64,000 bases of DNA, taken from contig JBJXHN010000006.1 of assembly GCA_046233135.1 (NCBI GenBank), forward strand, positions 248,001 to 312,000, read 5' to 3'. The notes below the pieces were generated by a model. That model ran no database searches. It had not been told where the DNA came from and saw only the letters and a list, made by a program, of their open reading frames with translations. Shown here one piece after another: positions 35,224 through 44,149 of this stretch; position 1 is the first letter of the stretch; each line of letters begins with the position of its first letter. The position numbers and the translations under genes are program-made. The DNA comes from JBJXHN01 sp046233135 (GTDB lineage Bacteria > Pseudomonadota > Alphaproteobacteria > Rhodospirillales > Rhodospirillaceae).

Positions 35224-36771
35224 TCAGAAGAGGTGTCCACCCGCGACGGTGGCACCGACCCGTGCATGGGCCCGCTGGTCACAGCTTTCGCGGACGCAGG
35301 AGCGGCAATCGAAGCCCGTCGGCGTCGCCTGCGGGGGCAGGGCCTCGCTCTCCCCTCTTTCTCCCGCCATCACCGCGTCGCCATAAACCACCCGATGGGC
35401 ATGCAGGACGTCACATCCCAGCATCAGGCTGAACAGGGCCGGGGTGCGGCCGAAACCCGGAGCCGGGCGCACCAGCCGCCGGGCGATGAACAGGAACCGC
35501 GCACCGTCGGGCATGGCGGCCAGTTGCACCACCATGCGGTCGGGTTCGGCAAAGGCGCGATAGGCGGCCCATAGCGGACAGGCGGCGCCGAAGCGGGGCA
35601 TGCGCAGGCCGGGCAGGCTGAAGCGCTTGGAAATGGTGCCGGCCGGATCGGCGCGCAGCATGGCAAAGGGAACCCCCTCCCGCCCCGGAGCCCGCAGGCT
35701 GACCAGGCGGTGGGCCACCTGCTCCAGACTGGCACCGAACCGCCGGGCCAGGATCTCCAGGTCGTAGCGGCAGTCTTCCGCCGCCGCCAGGAACGGATCG
35801 TAGGGGTACAGCAATGCCGCCGCCCCATAGGCCCCCAGGGCATGGCGGGCCCGGTTGCGGGCCTCGTCGGAGGTCAGGCGCCCGTCGGCGGTCAGGCGGT
35901 CGAGTACGCCGCTCATTTCGGCCAGCACCAAGCGGCGGGCGTGGCGGAAGCGGCGGCTTGAAGGGCTTTCCGGGCTCTCGGCGTCCGCCGTCGCTTCCAG
36001 CGGCCCGTGATAGCGGCGCCGGAACAGCGCGATGGCGCCGTCCAGGTCGTCGGCCGGGGCACCCGCCGTGGCGTACAGGCGGCGGCGCAGGGTGTCTGCG
36101 GCCTCCTCCAGCTCCGGAAAGTGATAGGCGCGGTCGATCAGCAGGTCGTCCACTTCATCCGCCGGCGAGGCGGGCCGGGGATCGTCCACCGTGCCGCCCA
36201 GGGTAGCGACCATGGCCCGGGCGCTGTCCCCCAGGGCGTCGCTCTGGGCGGCGATGATGGTGGTGAAGCGCAGCCGCTGTTCGTCGGTCAGATCGCCGTA
36301 CTGGCGCAGGATGCCGGCGAAGCTGCGGATGGAGGTGATTTCGGTCAGGATCTGGTGGCTCAGGTGCATCAGGGTCGGATCCTGACTCAGCCGGTCCGAC
36401 AGCGCCCGCGCGGTTTCCGACGCGTCCTTGTAAAGCCGGTGCAGGGTCAGCATGGCCCGGGCGAAGTCGGGGTGACGACTGACCAGCCGGGCACCGTCTT
36501 CCGGATCCGTCGAACCCAGGCCGTGGGCGCGCAGGATTTCCAGCAGGTCTTGCAGCACCCGCTGATCCTCCGCCCCGTCCACGCGGTCCAGATCCAGTTT
36601 GAGTTCCGCGGCCAGGCGCCGCAGCAGGCGGCCGCCGATGGTGCGCTTGTCGTGCTCGATCAGGTTCAGGTAAGGGGCGGAAATGCCCAGGCGCCCGGCA
36701 AGGGCAGCCTGGGTCAGGCCCAGGTCCTGACGCCGGTCCCGCACTCTCCTTCCGATTGAAATGCGCGCCAT
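35224..36771 (-). CDS. XRE/ScfR-like regulator containing a HisKA-like segment
   Basis: The 515-residue protein begins with an XRE helix-turn-helix (residues about 8-62, LTQAALAGRLGISAPYLNLIEHDKR). Residues about 133-192 (LSHQILTEITSIRSFAGIL, His139) closely resemble a histidine-kinase dimerisation/phospho-acceptor helix, including the SH and TSIRSFA residues. The middle region is where IrrE/ImmA-like sequence stands in ScfR proteins, but no HExxH is present. The C-terminus has the short-chain-fatty-acyl-regulator tail with a Cys cluster (CRSCVRESCDQRA). No ATP-binding domain is present. It is divergent from the Liv-type importer, with a palindrome 35 bp before its start. Confidence 0.85.
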   Translation of the reverse strand: MARISIGRRVRDRRQDLGLTQAALAGRLGISAPYLNLIEHDKRTIGGRLLRRLAAELKLDLDRVDGAEDQRVLQDLLEILRAHGLGSTDPEDGARLVSRHPDFARAMLTLHRLYKDASETARALSDRLSQDPTLMHLSHQILTEITSIRSFAGILRQYGDLTDEQRLRFTTIIAAQSDALGDSARAMVATLGGTVDDPRPASPADEVDDLLIDRAYHFPELEEAADTLRRRLYATAGAPADDLDGAIALFRRRYHGPLEATADAESPESPSSRRFRHARRLVLAEMSGVLDRLTADGRLTSDEARNRARHALGAYGAAALLYPYDPFLAAAEDCRYDLEILARRFGASLEQVAHRLVSLRAPGREGVPFAMLRADPAGTISKRFSLPGLRMPRFGAACPLWAAYRAFAEPDRMVVQLAAMPDGARFLFIARRLVRPAPGFGRTPALFSLMLGCDVLHAHRVVYGDAVMAGERGESEALPPQATPTGFDCRSCVRESCDQRAHARVGATVAGGHLF

Positions 36772-37111
36772 GGCGCCTCTCCCGCTCGTTGTTGGCGGAT
36801 CTCATTGTAAAGAGATTTACAGGGTGTGCATTGCGGAATTGGCGGACTATTACAAAAATTATCGACCCGAGGAGTCTCGTATTGCGCAGGGGGCGGCTTG
36901 GTCTTACCGTCTCGTCAACCGCAATCCGGGATGGTGCACGCTCTCCCGAGAAAGCCAAGGAAAGGGGGTCCGAAAAAGGGCTTCCGCATGGAACAGGCGG
37001 GTCCGGGGAAACGCCCGGGCTCCTGAAACGGACGGGGCCGGCCTGACTGGTCCCGGAAACGGATGGGTTCGGCAAACGGATCCAGTGGGCTCACCCACCA
37101 GGGAGGTTTTC
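36772..37111. promoter_or_regulatory. Divergent promoter region with palindrome TGTAAA-GAGA-TTTACA
   Basis: The 340-bp gap between the XRE regulator and the Liv-type operon holds a perfect inverted repeat, TGTAAA-N4-TTTACA, at 36806-36821, 35 bp from the XRE start codon. Its position suits autorepression. About 36830-36870 is AT-rich and may carry the plus-strand promoter. The rest shows nothing recognisable. An open frame reads through the gap into the binding-protein gene but has no conserved content. Confidence 0.5.
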
Positions 37112-38464
37112 ATGACGCTATTCGACAAGGGCATTACCCGTCGCGGCCTGCTGAAGGGCACGGCGTACGCCGGCGCCGCGCTGGCCGCGCCGCGCTTCTT
37201 CATCAAGGACTCCTGGGCGCAGGGGCCGCTGGGTAACTTCCCGGTCAACGGCTCCAGCGTTGTCTTCGGCTTCAACGTGCCGCAGACCGGCGCCTACGCC
37301 GATGAAGGCGCGGACGAACTGCGCGCCTACCAGCTGGCCGTCAAGCACCTGAACAACGGCGGCGGCATGCTGGAAACCATGAACCCGATGAAGCTGACGG
37401 GTCAGGGGATTCTGGGCAAGAAGGTGGAATATGTCACCGGCGACACCCAGACCAACCCGGACGCGGCCCGCACCTCTGCCCGCCGCATGATTGAGCGGGA
37501 CAAGGTCATCATGTGGTCCGGCGGCTCGTCCTCGGCCACGGCGATTGCCCAGCAGTATCTGGCCCAGGAAATGAGCGTGGTGTTCATGTGCGGCCTGACG
37601 CACTCCAACGACACCACCGGCAAGGACAAGCGGCGCTACGGCTTCCGCCACTTCTTCAATGCCTACATGTCCGGCAAGGCGCTGGGTCCCATCCTGGCCA
37701 AGGAATACGGCAAGGATCGCAATGCTTTCCACCTGACGGCCGATTATACCTGGGGTCACACTCAATACGAATCGATCAAGCAGTTCACCGAGGAGCAGGG
37801 CTGGACCACGGTGAACAACATCATGACCCCGCTGGGCACCACCGACTATTCCCAGTTCCTGACCGCCGTTCTGAACTCCGACGCCGATGTGCTGGTGCTG
37901 AACCACTACGGCAAGGACATGAACAACTCGCTGACCCAGGCCGTCCAGTTCGGCATGCGCGAGATGCAGAAGAACGGCAAGGACATGCAGATCGTCGTTC
38001 CGCTGTATTCCCGTCTGATGGCCCAAGGCGCGGGCGCGGAAAACATCGACAACGTGTTCGGGACCACCAGCTGGAACTGGACCCTGCAGGACGCCGGCAG
38101 CCAGGCCTTCGTGAAGGCGTTCGAAGCCGAGTACGGCTTCCCGCCGTCCCAGGCCGCCCAGACCTGCTACGTGCAGACCCTGCTCTATGCCAACGCGGCG
38201 GAGACCGCCGGGACCTTCTATCCGCCCGAAGTGATCAAGGCGCTGGAAGACTTCGAATTCGAAGGCATGGGTCCGGGCAAGGCCCTGTACCGCGGTGCCG
38301 ATCACCAGGTGTTCAAGGATATCCTGGTGGTGAAGGGCAAGGGTCCGTCCGAAAAGACCGGCGACTATGACCTGCTGGAAATCGTCAGCGAGGTGCCGCG
38401 CGCCGACATCGAATACGACCCGTCCATCTTCGGCGGCGAACTGGGTCCGTATACGCCGGCCTAA
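37112..38464 (+). CDS. Branched-chain amino acid/amide-type ABC transporter substrate-binding protein
   Basis: The 450-residue protein has a twin-arginine signal (residues 9-36, TRRGLLKG then AYAGAALAAP), so it is probably exported folded by Tat. The periplasmic-binding fold I of the LivJ/UrtA/AmiC group follows (VVFGFNVPQTGAYADEGADELRAYQLAVKHLNNGGG, then YVTGDTQTNPDAARTSARRMIERDKVIMWSGGSSSATA). ATG 37112 follows GGGAGG. It is first of a five-gene importer operon. The family binds amino acids, urea, amides or aromatic acids; the ligand here is open. Confidence 0.88.
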   Translation: MTLFDKGITRRGLLKGTAYAGAALAAPRFFIKDSWAQGPLGNFPVNGSSVVFGFNVPQTGAYADEGADELRAYQLAVKHLNNGGGMLETMNPMKLTGQGILGKKVEYVTGDTQTNPDAARTSARRMIERDKVIMWSGGSSSATAIAQQYLAQEMSVVFMCGLTHSNDTTGKDKRRYGFRHFFNAYMSGKALGPILAKEYGKDRNAFHLTADYTWGHTQYESIKQFTEEQGWTTVNNIMTPLGTTDYSQFLTAVLNSDADVLVLNHYGKDMNNSLTQAVQFGMREMQKNGKDMQIVVPLYSRLMAQGAGAENIDNVFGTTSWNWTLQDAGSQAFVKAFEAEYGFPPSQAAQTCYVQTLLYANAAETAGTFYPPEVIKALEDFEFEGMGPGKALYRGADHQVFKDILVVKGKGPSEKTGDYDLLEIVSEVPRADIEYDPSIFGGELGPYTPA

Positions 38465-38635
38465 GGGGGTCTGCGAACCGGCGTCGGGCCGGGGCGAACA
38501 GGGGGTGCAGCACCAAAAGCCTCCCGCCCGCCCCGGATCCGGACCGGCTTCCGTCACTTGCGTAACCGCGAAGGCAGTGTCGCTTCGGGCCGGGGAGCCC
38601 GGGGCGTCGGTGTGTCCGTGGCCCTGGGGGTTCGC

Positions 38636-39526
38636 ATGATCAACAGCATCTTCCTTCAGGTTCTGACCGGGTTGCAGCTCGGCGCGATTTACGCGCTGAT
38701 CGCCCTGGGTCTGACCCTGATCTTCGGCACGCTGGGGGTGGTCAACTTCGCCCACGGTGCGCTGTACATGATCGCCGCCTATGCGGCGGTGATTGTCGCC
38801 GGGCAGTTCGGCTTCGTCGCCGCCATCATCCTGGTGCCGATCATCCTGTTCTTTATCGGCATCCTGATGGAACGGGGACTGATCCAGTATTTCTACCGCC
38901 GCCCGCATACGGACCAGATCCTGGTGACCTTCGGCCTGGCCATGGTCGCCGGGGAGTTCCTGAAGTGGATGTTCGGCGCCAATAACCTGCCCTTCGGTCT
39001 GCCCGACTGGGGCAACGGCGTGGCCATGCTGCACAACTACGTGCCCTTCCTGGACGGTTTCGTCGTGTTTCCCAAATGGCGCCTGATCCTGGTGCTGGTC
39101 TCGCTGGTGACAGTGGGGGCCATCTTTGCCCTGCTTCAGTTCACGCGGTTCGGCCTGGTGGTCCGGGCGGGCATGCGCGATCCCCAGATGCTGCGTTTCA
39201 TGGGTATCAACATCACCCAGAAGTTTTCCATCGTCTTCGGCCTCGGGGCCATGATCGCCGGGATCGCCGGCGTGTTCGGCGGCCCCATAACCCAGGTCAG
39301 CCCGGAAGTGGGCATGCATCTGCTCGTTCCCTCGTTCCTGGTGGTGGTGATCGGCGGCATGGGGTCCCTTGTCGGGGCGGTGCTGTCGGCCCTGCTGCTG
39401 GGCATGGCGCTTAGTTTCACGGCCGAGTATTCGGCGGTGCAGCAGATCATTGTGTACCTGGTGGCGGTGGTCGTCCTGTTGACCCGGCCGCGCGGTCTCA
39501 TGGGGAAGAAAGGGGTGTTCGAATGA
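38636..39526 (+). CDS. livH: Liv-type ABC transporter permease (LivH family)
   Basis: The 296-residue inner-membrane permease has about eight membrane segments. The N-terminus (FLQVLTGLQLGAIYALIALGLTLIFGTLGVVNFAHG) is the LivH hallmark, and the ATPase-docking region (VRAGMRDPQMLRFMGINI) is also typical. ATG 38636 is preceded by a GGGGG site. It overlaps livM by 4 bp. The symbol gives the family, not proof of leucine as substrate. Confidence 0.92.
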   Translation: MINSIFLQVLTGLQLGAIYALIALGLTLIFGTLGVVNFAHGALYMIAAYAAVIVAGQFGFVAAIILVPIILFFIGILMERGLIQYFYRRPHTDQILVTFGLAMVAGEFLKWMFGANNLPFGLPDWGNGVAMLHNYVPFLDGFVVFPKWRLILVLVSLVTVGAIFALLQFTRFGLVVRAGMRDPQMLRFMGINITQKFSIVFGLGAMIAGIAGVFGGPITQVSPEVGMHLLVPSFLVVVIGGMGSLVGAVLSALLLGMALSFTAEYSAVQQIIVYLVAVVVLLTRPRGLMGKKGVFE

Positions 39527-40584
39527 GCGGGATTTCCCTGAGCAAGGGTCCCGGCCGGGACCTCCTTACCATCCTGGTATTCGCAGCGATCGTGCTGACC
39601 ATGCCGGCCTGGCTGACCGTTATCGGTGGCTATGAGGCCCTGGCCACCAAGATCGTCATCTGGGCGCTGTTCGCCCTGGGCTTCGATATCTTGCTGGGTT
39701 TCACCAGCTACCTGTCGTTCGGCCATGCCGCCTTCTTCGGCGTGGCGGCCTACACCACCGGGCTGATGTTCAAGCATTTTTCCGGCGAGATCATCCCGGC
39801 GCTGATCGTCAGCTTCCTGGTGATGCTGGTGACGGCGGTGATCATCGGACTGCTGACCCTGCGGCGGTCGGGGATCTATTTCTCGATCCTGACCCTGGCG
39901 TTCGGCGAGATGCTCCATGCGGCGGCCCTGTCGATCTTCCAGGGGCTGACCGGCGGTGACAACGGCCTGACCATGCAGACCAAGCCGACCCTGTTCGGCG
40001 AACCCATGGAAGGCCTGAGTGTGTTCTACCTGTGCGCGGGCTTCGTCATCGTCGGCTTCATCATCGCCCGCAAGATCAAGCGGTCGCCGTTCGGGTTGAT
40101 GCTCCAGGCGATCAAGGAAAACCCGATGCGCCTGGAATACACGGGCGTCAACGTCTTCGCCTACAAGATGAGCGCCTTTCTGATCAGCACCATGTACGCC
40201 GGTCTGGCCGGGTCGCTGATGGTGATCTACGAACCCTATGTGGCCACCAAGTTCCTGCATTGGTCGACGTCGGGCGAAGTGGTGATCATGTCGGTGATCG
40301 GCGGGGTCAATACCCTGATCGGCCCGATGATCGGGGCCACCTTCATGCTCTACTTCGAAAATGTGGTGCAGGCGGCGATCGGCGAGCAGTGGAAGCTGGT
40401 GCTGGGTCTGATCTTCGTGCTGATGGTGGTCTTCCTGCCCGGTGGTTTCGTGGACGGCTTCAACCGCATCCGCAAGGCCCTGGGGGCGAAGGTCGGCGAC
40501 CGGCGCGAGAATGTGCCCGACGCCCCCATGCCCACCAGCGAGGACCGGGAGCACCGGCGCGGCCGGGCGACCGGTGGCGTCTAA
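39523..40584 (+). CDS. livM: Liv-type ABC transporter permease (LivM family)
   Basis: The 353-residue permease has the LivM hallmark GFDILLGFTSYLSFGHAAFFGVAAYTTG, then LLTLRRSGIYFSILTLAFGEM and the docking loop MLQAIKENPMRLEYTGVNV. The C-terminus has a charged cytoplasmic tail (TSEDREHRRGRATGG). Its start overlaps the livH stop (ATGA). It forms the pore heterodimer with LivH. Confidence 0.92.
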   Translation: MSGISLSKGPGRDLLTILVFAAIVLTMPAWLTVIGGYEALATKIVIWALFALGFDILLGFTSYLSFGHAAFFGVAAYTTGLMFKHFSGEIIPALIVSFLVMLVTAVIIGLLTLRRSGIYFSILTLAFGEMLHAAALSIFQGLTGGDNGLTMQTKPTLFGEPMEGLSVFYLCAGFVIVGFIIARKIKRSPFGLMLQAIKENPMRLEYTGVNVFAYKMSAFLISTMYAGLAGSLMVIYEPYVATKFLHWSTSGEVVIMSVIGGVNTLIGPMIGATFMLYFENVVQAAIGEQWKLVLGLIFVLMVVFLPGGFVDGFNRIRKALGAKVGDRRENVPDAPMPTSEDREHRRGRATGGV

Positions 40585-40605
40585 GGCGAAGGAAGGAGCA
40601 AGCGC

Positions 40606-41373
40606 ATGACCGCATCCGGACAGCCCCTTCTCGACGTCAAGGGTGTCTGCAAGTCTTTCGGCGGGCTGAAGGCCCTGACAAACGTCAATCTCAGTGTCAT
40701 GGAAGGCAATATCCACGCCATCATCGGCCCCAACGGGGCGGGGAAATCCACCCTGCTGAACGTGCTCATCGGTTTGATCTCGGCCGATGAGGGGACGGTG
40801 GTCTTCGACGGCCGGCCGCTGACCGGCCTGTCGGCCCACAACATCATCCAGCGCGGCATTGCCCGGGTGTTCCAGACCCCGCAGATCTTTCCGGCGATGA
40901 ACCTGTTGCAGAACCTGTGCATCGCCGCCCTGGCCAAGCGGGACGGACAGTTCAAGCTGAACCCTTGGGAATCCCTGAAGCCCGGCCACGAAGTGATGGA
41001 CGAAGCCGAAGCCCTGCTGGAACGGGTGGGGTTGAAGGACCACCGCTTCAGCAGTGCAGAGCATCTGTCGCGCGGGGACAAGCGGCGGCTGGAACTCGCC
41101 GTCTGCCTGATTTCCCATCCGCGGCTGCTGCTGCTGGACGAACCGACGGCGGGGATGTCGCGCCATGACACCAACCGTACCATCGATCTGCTCAAGGAAA
41201 TCTCCGAGACCGGCATGACCAAGATCGTCATCGAACATGACATGCACGTGGTCTTCAGCCTGGCCGAACGCATCAGCGTTCTCGCGCAGGGCCAGGTGAT
41301 CGCCGACGGCACCCCGGACGAGGTGCGCGGCAATCCGAAGGTCAAGGCCGCCTATCTGGGGGAGGCGCACTGA
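40606..41373 (+). CDS. livG: Liv-type ABC transporter ATP-binding protein (LivG family)
   Basis: This 255-residue ATPase has Walker A GPNGAGKST, the LivG-type Q-loop region RVFQTPQIFPAMNLLQNL, Walker B LLLLDEPTAGMS and switch IEHDMHVVF. The signature is unusual: SRGDKRRLELAV, where LivG normally has SYGxQRRLEIAR. The Gly and the flanking residues are kept. GGAAGGAGCAAG precedes the ATG. It pairs with LivF. Confidence 0.92.
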   Translation: MTASGQPLLDVKGVCKSFGGLKALTNVNLSVMEGNIHAIIGPNGAGKSTLLNVLIGLISADEGTVVFDGRPLTGLSAHNIIQRGIARVFQTPQIFPAMNLLQNLCIAALAKRDGQFKLNPWESLKPGHEVMDEAEALLERVGLKDHRFSSAEHLSRGDKRRLELAVCLISHPRLLLLDEPTAGMSRHDTNRTIDLLKEISETGMTKIVIEHDMHVVFSLAERISVLAQGQVIADGTPDEVRGNPKVKAAYLGEAH

Positions 41374-41374
41374 C

Positions 41375-42127
41375 ATGAACACCGAAGTCTACGAACGCAC
41401 CACCGGAGACGCCGGGGCGGAGCAGGCCTATCTCTCCTGCCGGCACATGCAGTCCTACTACGGCGAAAGCTACATCGTTCAGGGCGTGACCTTCGACGTG
41501 AAGGAGAAGGAAATCGTCGCCCTGCTGGGACGCAACGGGGCGGGCAAGACCTCGACCCTGCGGACCATCGCCCGGGCGCAGGAACCCCACCTGACGGGCG
41601 GCGAAATCTGGCTTCAGGGCCAGGCGCTGCATCGCATGAAGGACTACGAGGCGGCCCGCGCCGGCGTGCAGCTGGTGCCCGAGGATCGGCGCATCATCCA
41701 GGGAATAACCGTGGAGGAGAACCTGATCCTTGCTCAGATCGAGGAACCGAAGGGCTGGTCGCTGGAGCGCATATACGAATCTTTCCCGCGCCTTGCCGAA
41801 CGGCGGAACCAAGAGGCCACGACCATGTCCGGCGGGGAGCAGCAAATGCTGGCGGTTGCCCGGGCCGTGGCCCGCGACCTGAAGCTTCTGCTGCTGGACG
41901 AGCCCTACGAGGGCCTGGCACCGCAGATCGTGCGCGAGATTGAGAATATCATGATGACCATCAAGGACCTGGGCATCACCACCATCATCGTCGAACAGAA
42001 CGCCGTCGCGGCCCTTCAACTGGCCGACAGTGCGGTGATCCTGGACATGGGCGAAGTGGTGTTCCGGGGAACGGCCAAGGAAGTGCTCGATAACGAACAG
42101 CTGCGCGAAGAGTACCTGGCCATCTGA
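41375..42127 (+). CDS. livF: Liv-type ABC transporter ATP-binding protein (LivF family)
   Basis: The 250-residue ATPase has Walker A GRNGAGKTS, the LivF-type motif LVPEDRRIIQGITVEENL, signature MSGGEQQMLAVARAV, Walker B LLLLDEPYEGLAPQI and switch VEQNA. The start lies 1 bp after the livG stop. It is the last gene of the operon and is followed by a terminator about 65 bp downstream. Confidence 0.93.
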   Translation: MNTEVYERTTGDAGAEQAYLSCRHMQSYYGESYIVQGVTFDVKEKEIVALLGRNGAGKTSTLRTIARAQEPHLTGGEIWLQGQALHRMKDYEAARAGVQLVPEDRRIIQGITVEENLILAQIEEPKGWSLERIYESFPRLAERRNQEATTMSGGEQQMLAVARAVARDLKLLLLDEPYEGLAPQIVREIENIMMTIKDLGITTIIVEQNAVAALQLADSAVILDMGEVVFRGTAKEVLDNEQLREEYLAI

Positions 42128-42193
42128 TCAAGTTTTCCCCGGCGCGGGACCCTTCGGGGGCCGCTCCGGGATACGACCTGGCGTTAAACTTCA

Positions 42194-42280
42194 CCGAAGG
42201 GGGGGATGGGATCCCGGGGGACTGCCGCCTCCGCCCGTCCGCCGGGAAGCCGAGCTTCCCGACCCCCTTCGGATTTTTTT
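42194..42280 (+). terminator. Rho-independent terminator after the Liv-type operon
   Basis: CCGAAGGGGG (42194-42203) pairs with CCCCCTTCGG (42263-42272), followed by A and seven T. Inside the loop a second hairpin, GGGAAGC/GCTTCCC (42244-42260), closes around CGA. The compound structure separates the importer operon from the convergent ABC exporter gene that ends at 42290. Confidence 0.85.
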
Positions 42281-42289
42281 GATTCCTTT

Positions 42290-44149
42290 TCAGCTTCCCA
42301 AAAAGCCGCCGGACTGCCGTTCCCACAGGCGGGCATACAGGCCGCCCCGGGCGATCAGCTCCTGATGCGTTCCGTCCTCGACGATGTGACCCTGGTCCAT
42401 GACCACCAGCCGGTCCAGGGTGGCGATGGTCGACAGGCGGTGGGCGATGGCGATGACGGTCTTGCCTTGCATCAGGCTTTCCAGCTGCTCCTGGATGGCG
42501 GCCTCCACCTCGGAATCCAGGGCGGAGGTGGCTTCGTCGAGCACCAGGATCGGGGCGTCCTTGACGATCACCCGGGCGATGGCGATCCGTTGCCGCTGGC
42601 CGCCGGACAGTTTCACTCCCCGCTCGCCCACCTGGGCGTCGTAGCCGGTGCGGCCCTTGGGATCACGCAGGCCGGGGATGAAGCTGTCGGCCCGGGCCAG
42701 GCGGGCGGCCTCGGCCACGTCCTGGTCGGTGGCATCGGGGCGGCCGTAGCGGATGTTGTCGGCGATGGAGCGGTGCAGCAGGGCGGTGTCCTGGGTCACC
42801 ACGCCGATGGCCGCGCGCAGCGAGGCCTGGGTGACGGCGCTGACATCCTGGCCGTCGATCAGGATGCGGCCGCTTTCCAGGTCGTAGAAGCGCAGCAGCA
42901 GGTTGACCAGGGTCGACTTGCCGGCGCCGGAGCGCCCCACCAGCCCCACCTTCTCGCCGGGGCGGATGGTTAGGCTCAGGTTATTGATGACGCCGGGTGT
43001 TCCGCTTTCCGCGTCCGGGCGGGAGCCGGGCGGACGGCCATAGTGGAACTCCACGTTCTCGAACCGCAGCGCGCCGTCGGTGATGATCAGCGGGGTGGCT
43101 TCAGGATGGTCGATGACGCCATGGGGGCGGGAGATGGTCGCCATGCCGTTCTGCACCGTGCCGACGTTCTCGAACAGGCCGGCGATGGTGCGCAGGATCC
43201 AGCCCGACATCTGCGACAGACGCAGCACCAGGCCGACGGCCATCGCGATGGCCCCGGCAGAAACGGCGCCGTCCATCCACAGCGCGATGGCCTGGCCGGT
43301 GGTGACCACCAGCAGGACGCCGTTCAGCAGGGTCAGGGTGACGGTCATATTGAAGATGGCGCGCATCAGCACCCGATAGGCCCTGACATGGCCGTTCAGG
43401 CCTCCCAGGGCGAAGGCGTCTTCTCGTTCCGCGTGGGCGAACAGCTTGACCGACAGGATATTGGTGTAGCTGTCCACCACCCGCCCGGTGAGGGCGGACG
43501 TGGCCTCGGACAGGGTCTCGGCCTTGGTGCGGACGGGGGGGACCATGTAACGGATGACCGCCAGATAGGCGACCATCCACACCAGGATCGGCACCAGCAG
43601 CCAGGGATTGAGGGCGATGAACAGCCCCACCAGCCCGGCGACGAAGGTCAGCATGGTCCAGATGCCGTCGAGAATATTGACGACGGATTCTCGGACGGCC
43701 GGACCGGTCTGCATGACTTTCTGGGCGACCCGGCCGGCGAAGTCGTTCTGGAAGAAGGTCAGGCTTTGCCGCAGCACCCAGCGATAGTTGTCCCAGCGGA
43801 TGTTGTCGGTCAGCGACGGGACCAGGGACAGATTGATCAGCCCGCGCGACACCAGCACCAGCAGCGGCCTCAGGATGGCGGCGACCACGGCCATGGCCAC
43901 CAGCGGCCAGCCGTATTCCGCCAGGAACGTCTGCGGCGTGGCCGCCTCCAGCCAGTCCACCAGCATGCCGAGGAAGGCATACATCGCCATCTCCGACAGC
44001 GACGCGAGGCCGGAGATGATCAGGGCGACGATGAGCAACCCGCGCACAGGGCGCAGAAAATGGCGGTAAAAGCCCCCGACGGTGTCGGGGGGCGGCACCA
44101 CCGGATCCTGGGGCAGGGTCTGGGTCAGGCGTTCGAAAAAGGCGTGCAT
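42290..44149 (-). CDS. ABC exporter, fused permease and ATPase (MsbA/MdlB-like)
   Basis: The 619-residue half-transporter has an N-terminal type-1 exporter membrane domain (six segments, residues about 35-335) and a C-terminal ATPase with Walker A GRSGAGKST, Q-loop VTQDTALLHRSI, signature LSGGQRQRIAIARV, Walker B ILVLDEATSALD and switch AHRLST. It acts as a homodimer or with another half-transporter. The substrate may be lipid or drug-like; nothing nearby narrows it. The gene is isolated, convergent with the Liv-type operon and followed upstream by an unexplained 455-bp gap. Confidence 0.88.
   Translation of the reverse strand: MHAFFERLTQTLPQDPVVPPPDTVGGFYRHFLRPVRGLLIVALIISGLASLSEMAMYAFLGMLVDWLEAATPQTFLAEYGWPLVAMAVVAAILRPLLVLVSRGLINLSLVPSLTDNIRWDNYRWVLRQSLTFFQNDFAGRVAQKVMQTGPAVRESVVNILDGIWTMLTFVAGLVGLFIALNPWLLVPILVWMVAYLAVIRYMVPPVRTKAETLSEATSALTGRVVDSYTNILSVKLFAHAEREDAFALGGLNGHVRAYRVLMRAIFNMTVTLTLLNGVLLVVTTGQAIALWMDGAVSAGAIAMAVGLVLRLSQMSGWILRTIAGLFENVGTVQNGMATISRPHGVIDHPEATPLIITDGALRFENVEFHYGRPPGSRPDAESGTPGVINNLSLTIRPGEKVGLVGRSGAGKSTLVNLLLRFYDLESGRILIDGQDVSAVTQASLRAAIGVVTQDTALLHRSIADNIRYGRPDATDQDVAEAARLARADSFIPGLRDPKGRTGYDAQVGERGVKLSGGQRQRIAIARVIVKDAPILVLDEATSALDSEVEAAIQEQLESLMQGKTVIAIAHRLSTIATLDRLVVMDQGHIVEDGTHQELIARGGLYARLWERQSGGFLGS

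Noticed and set aside
36761..37111. N-terminal extension of the Liv-type binding protein through the whole promoter region
   Set aside because: It would bury the Tat signal peptide inside the protein and erase the divergent promoter.
37118..41382. Two minus-strand frames of over 700 residues opposite the Liv-type operon
   Set aside because: They mirror five canonical ABC-transporter genes and have His/Gln/Gly-rich composition typical of antisense frames.
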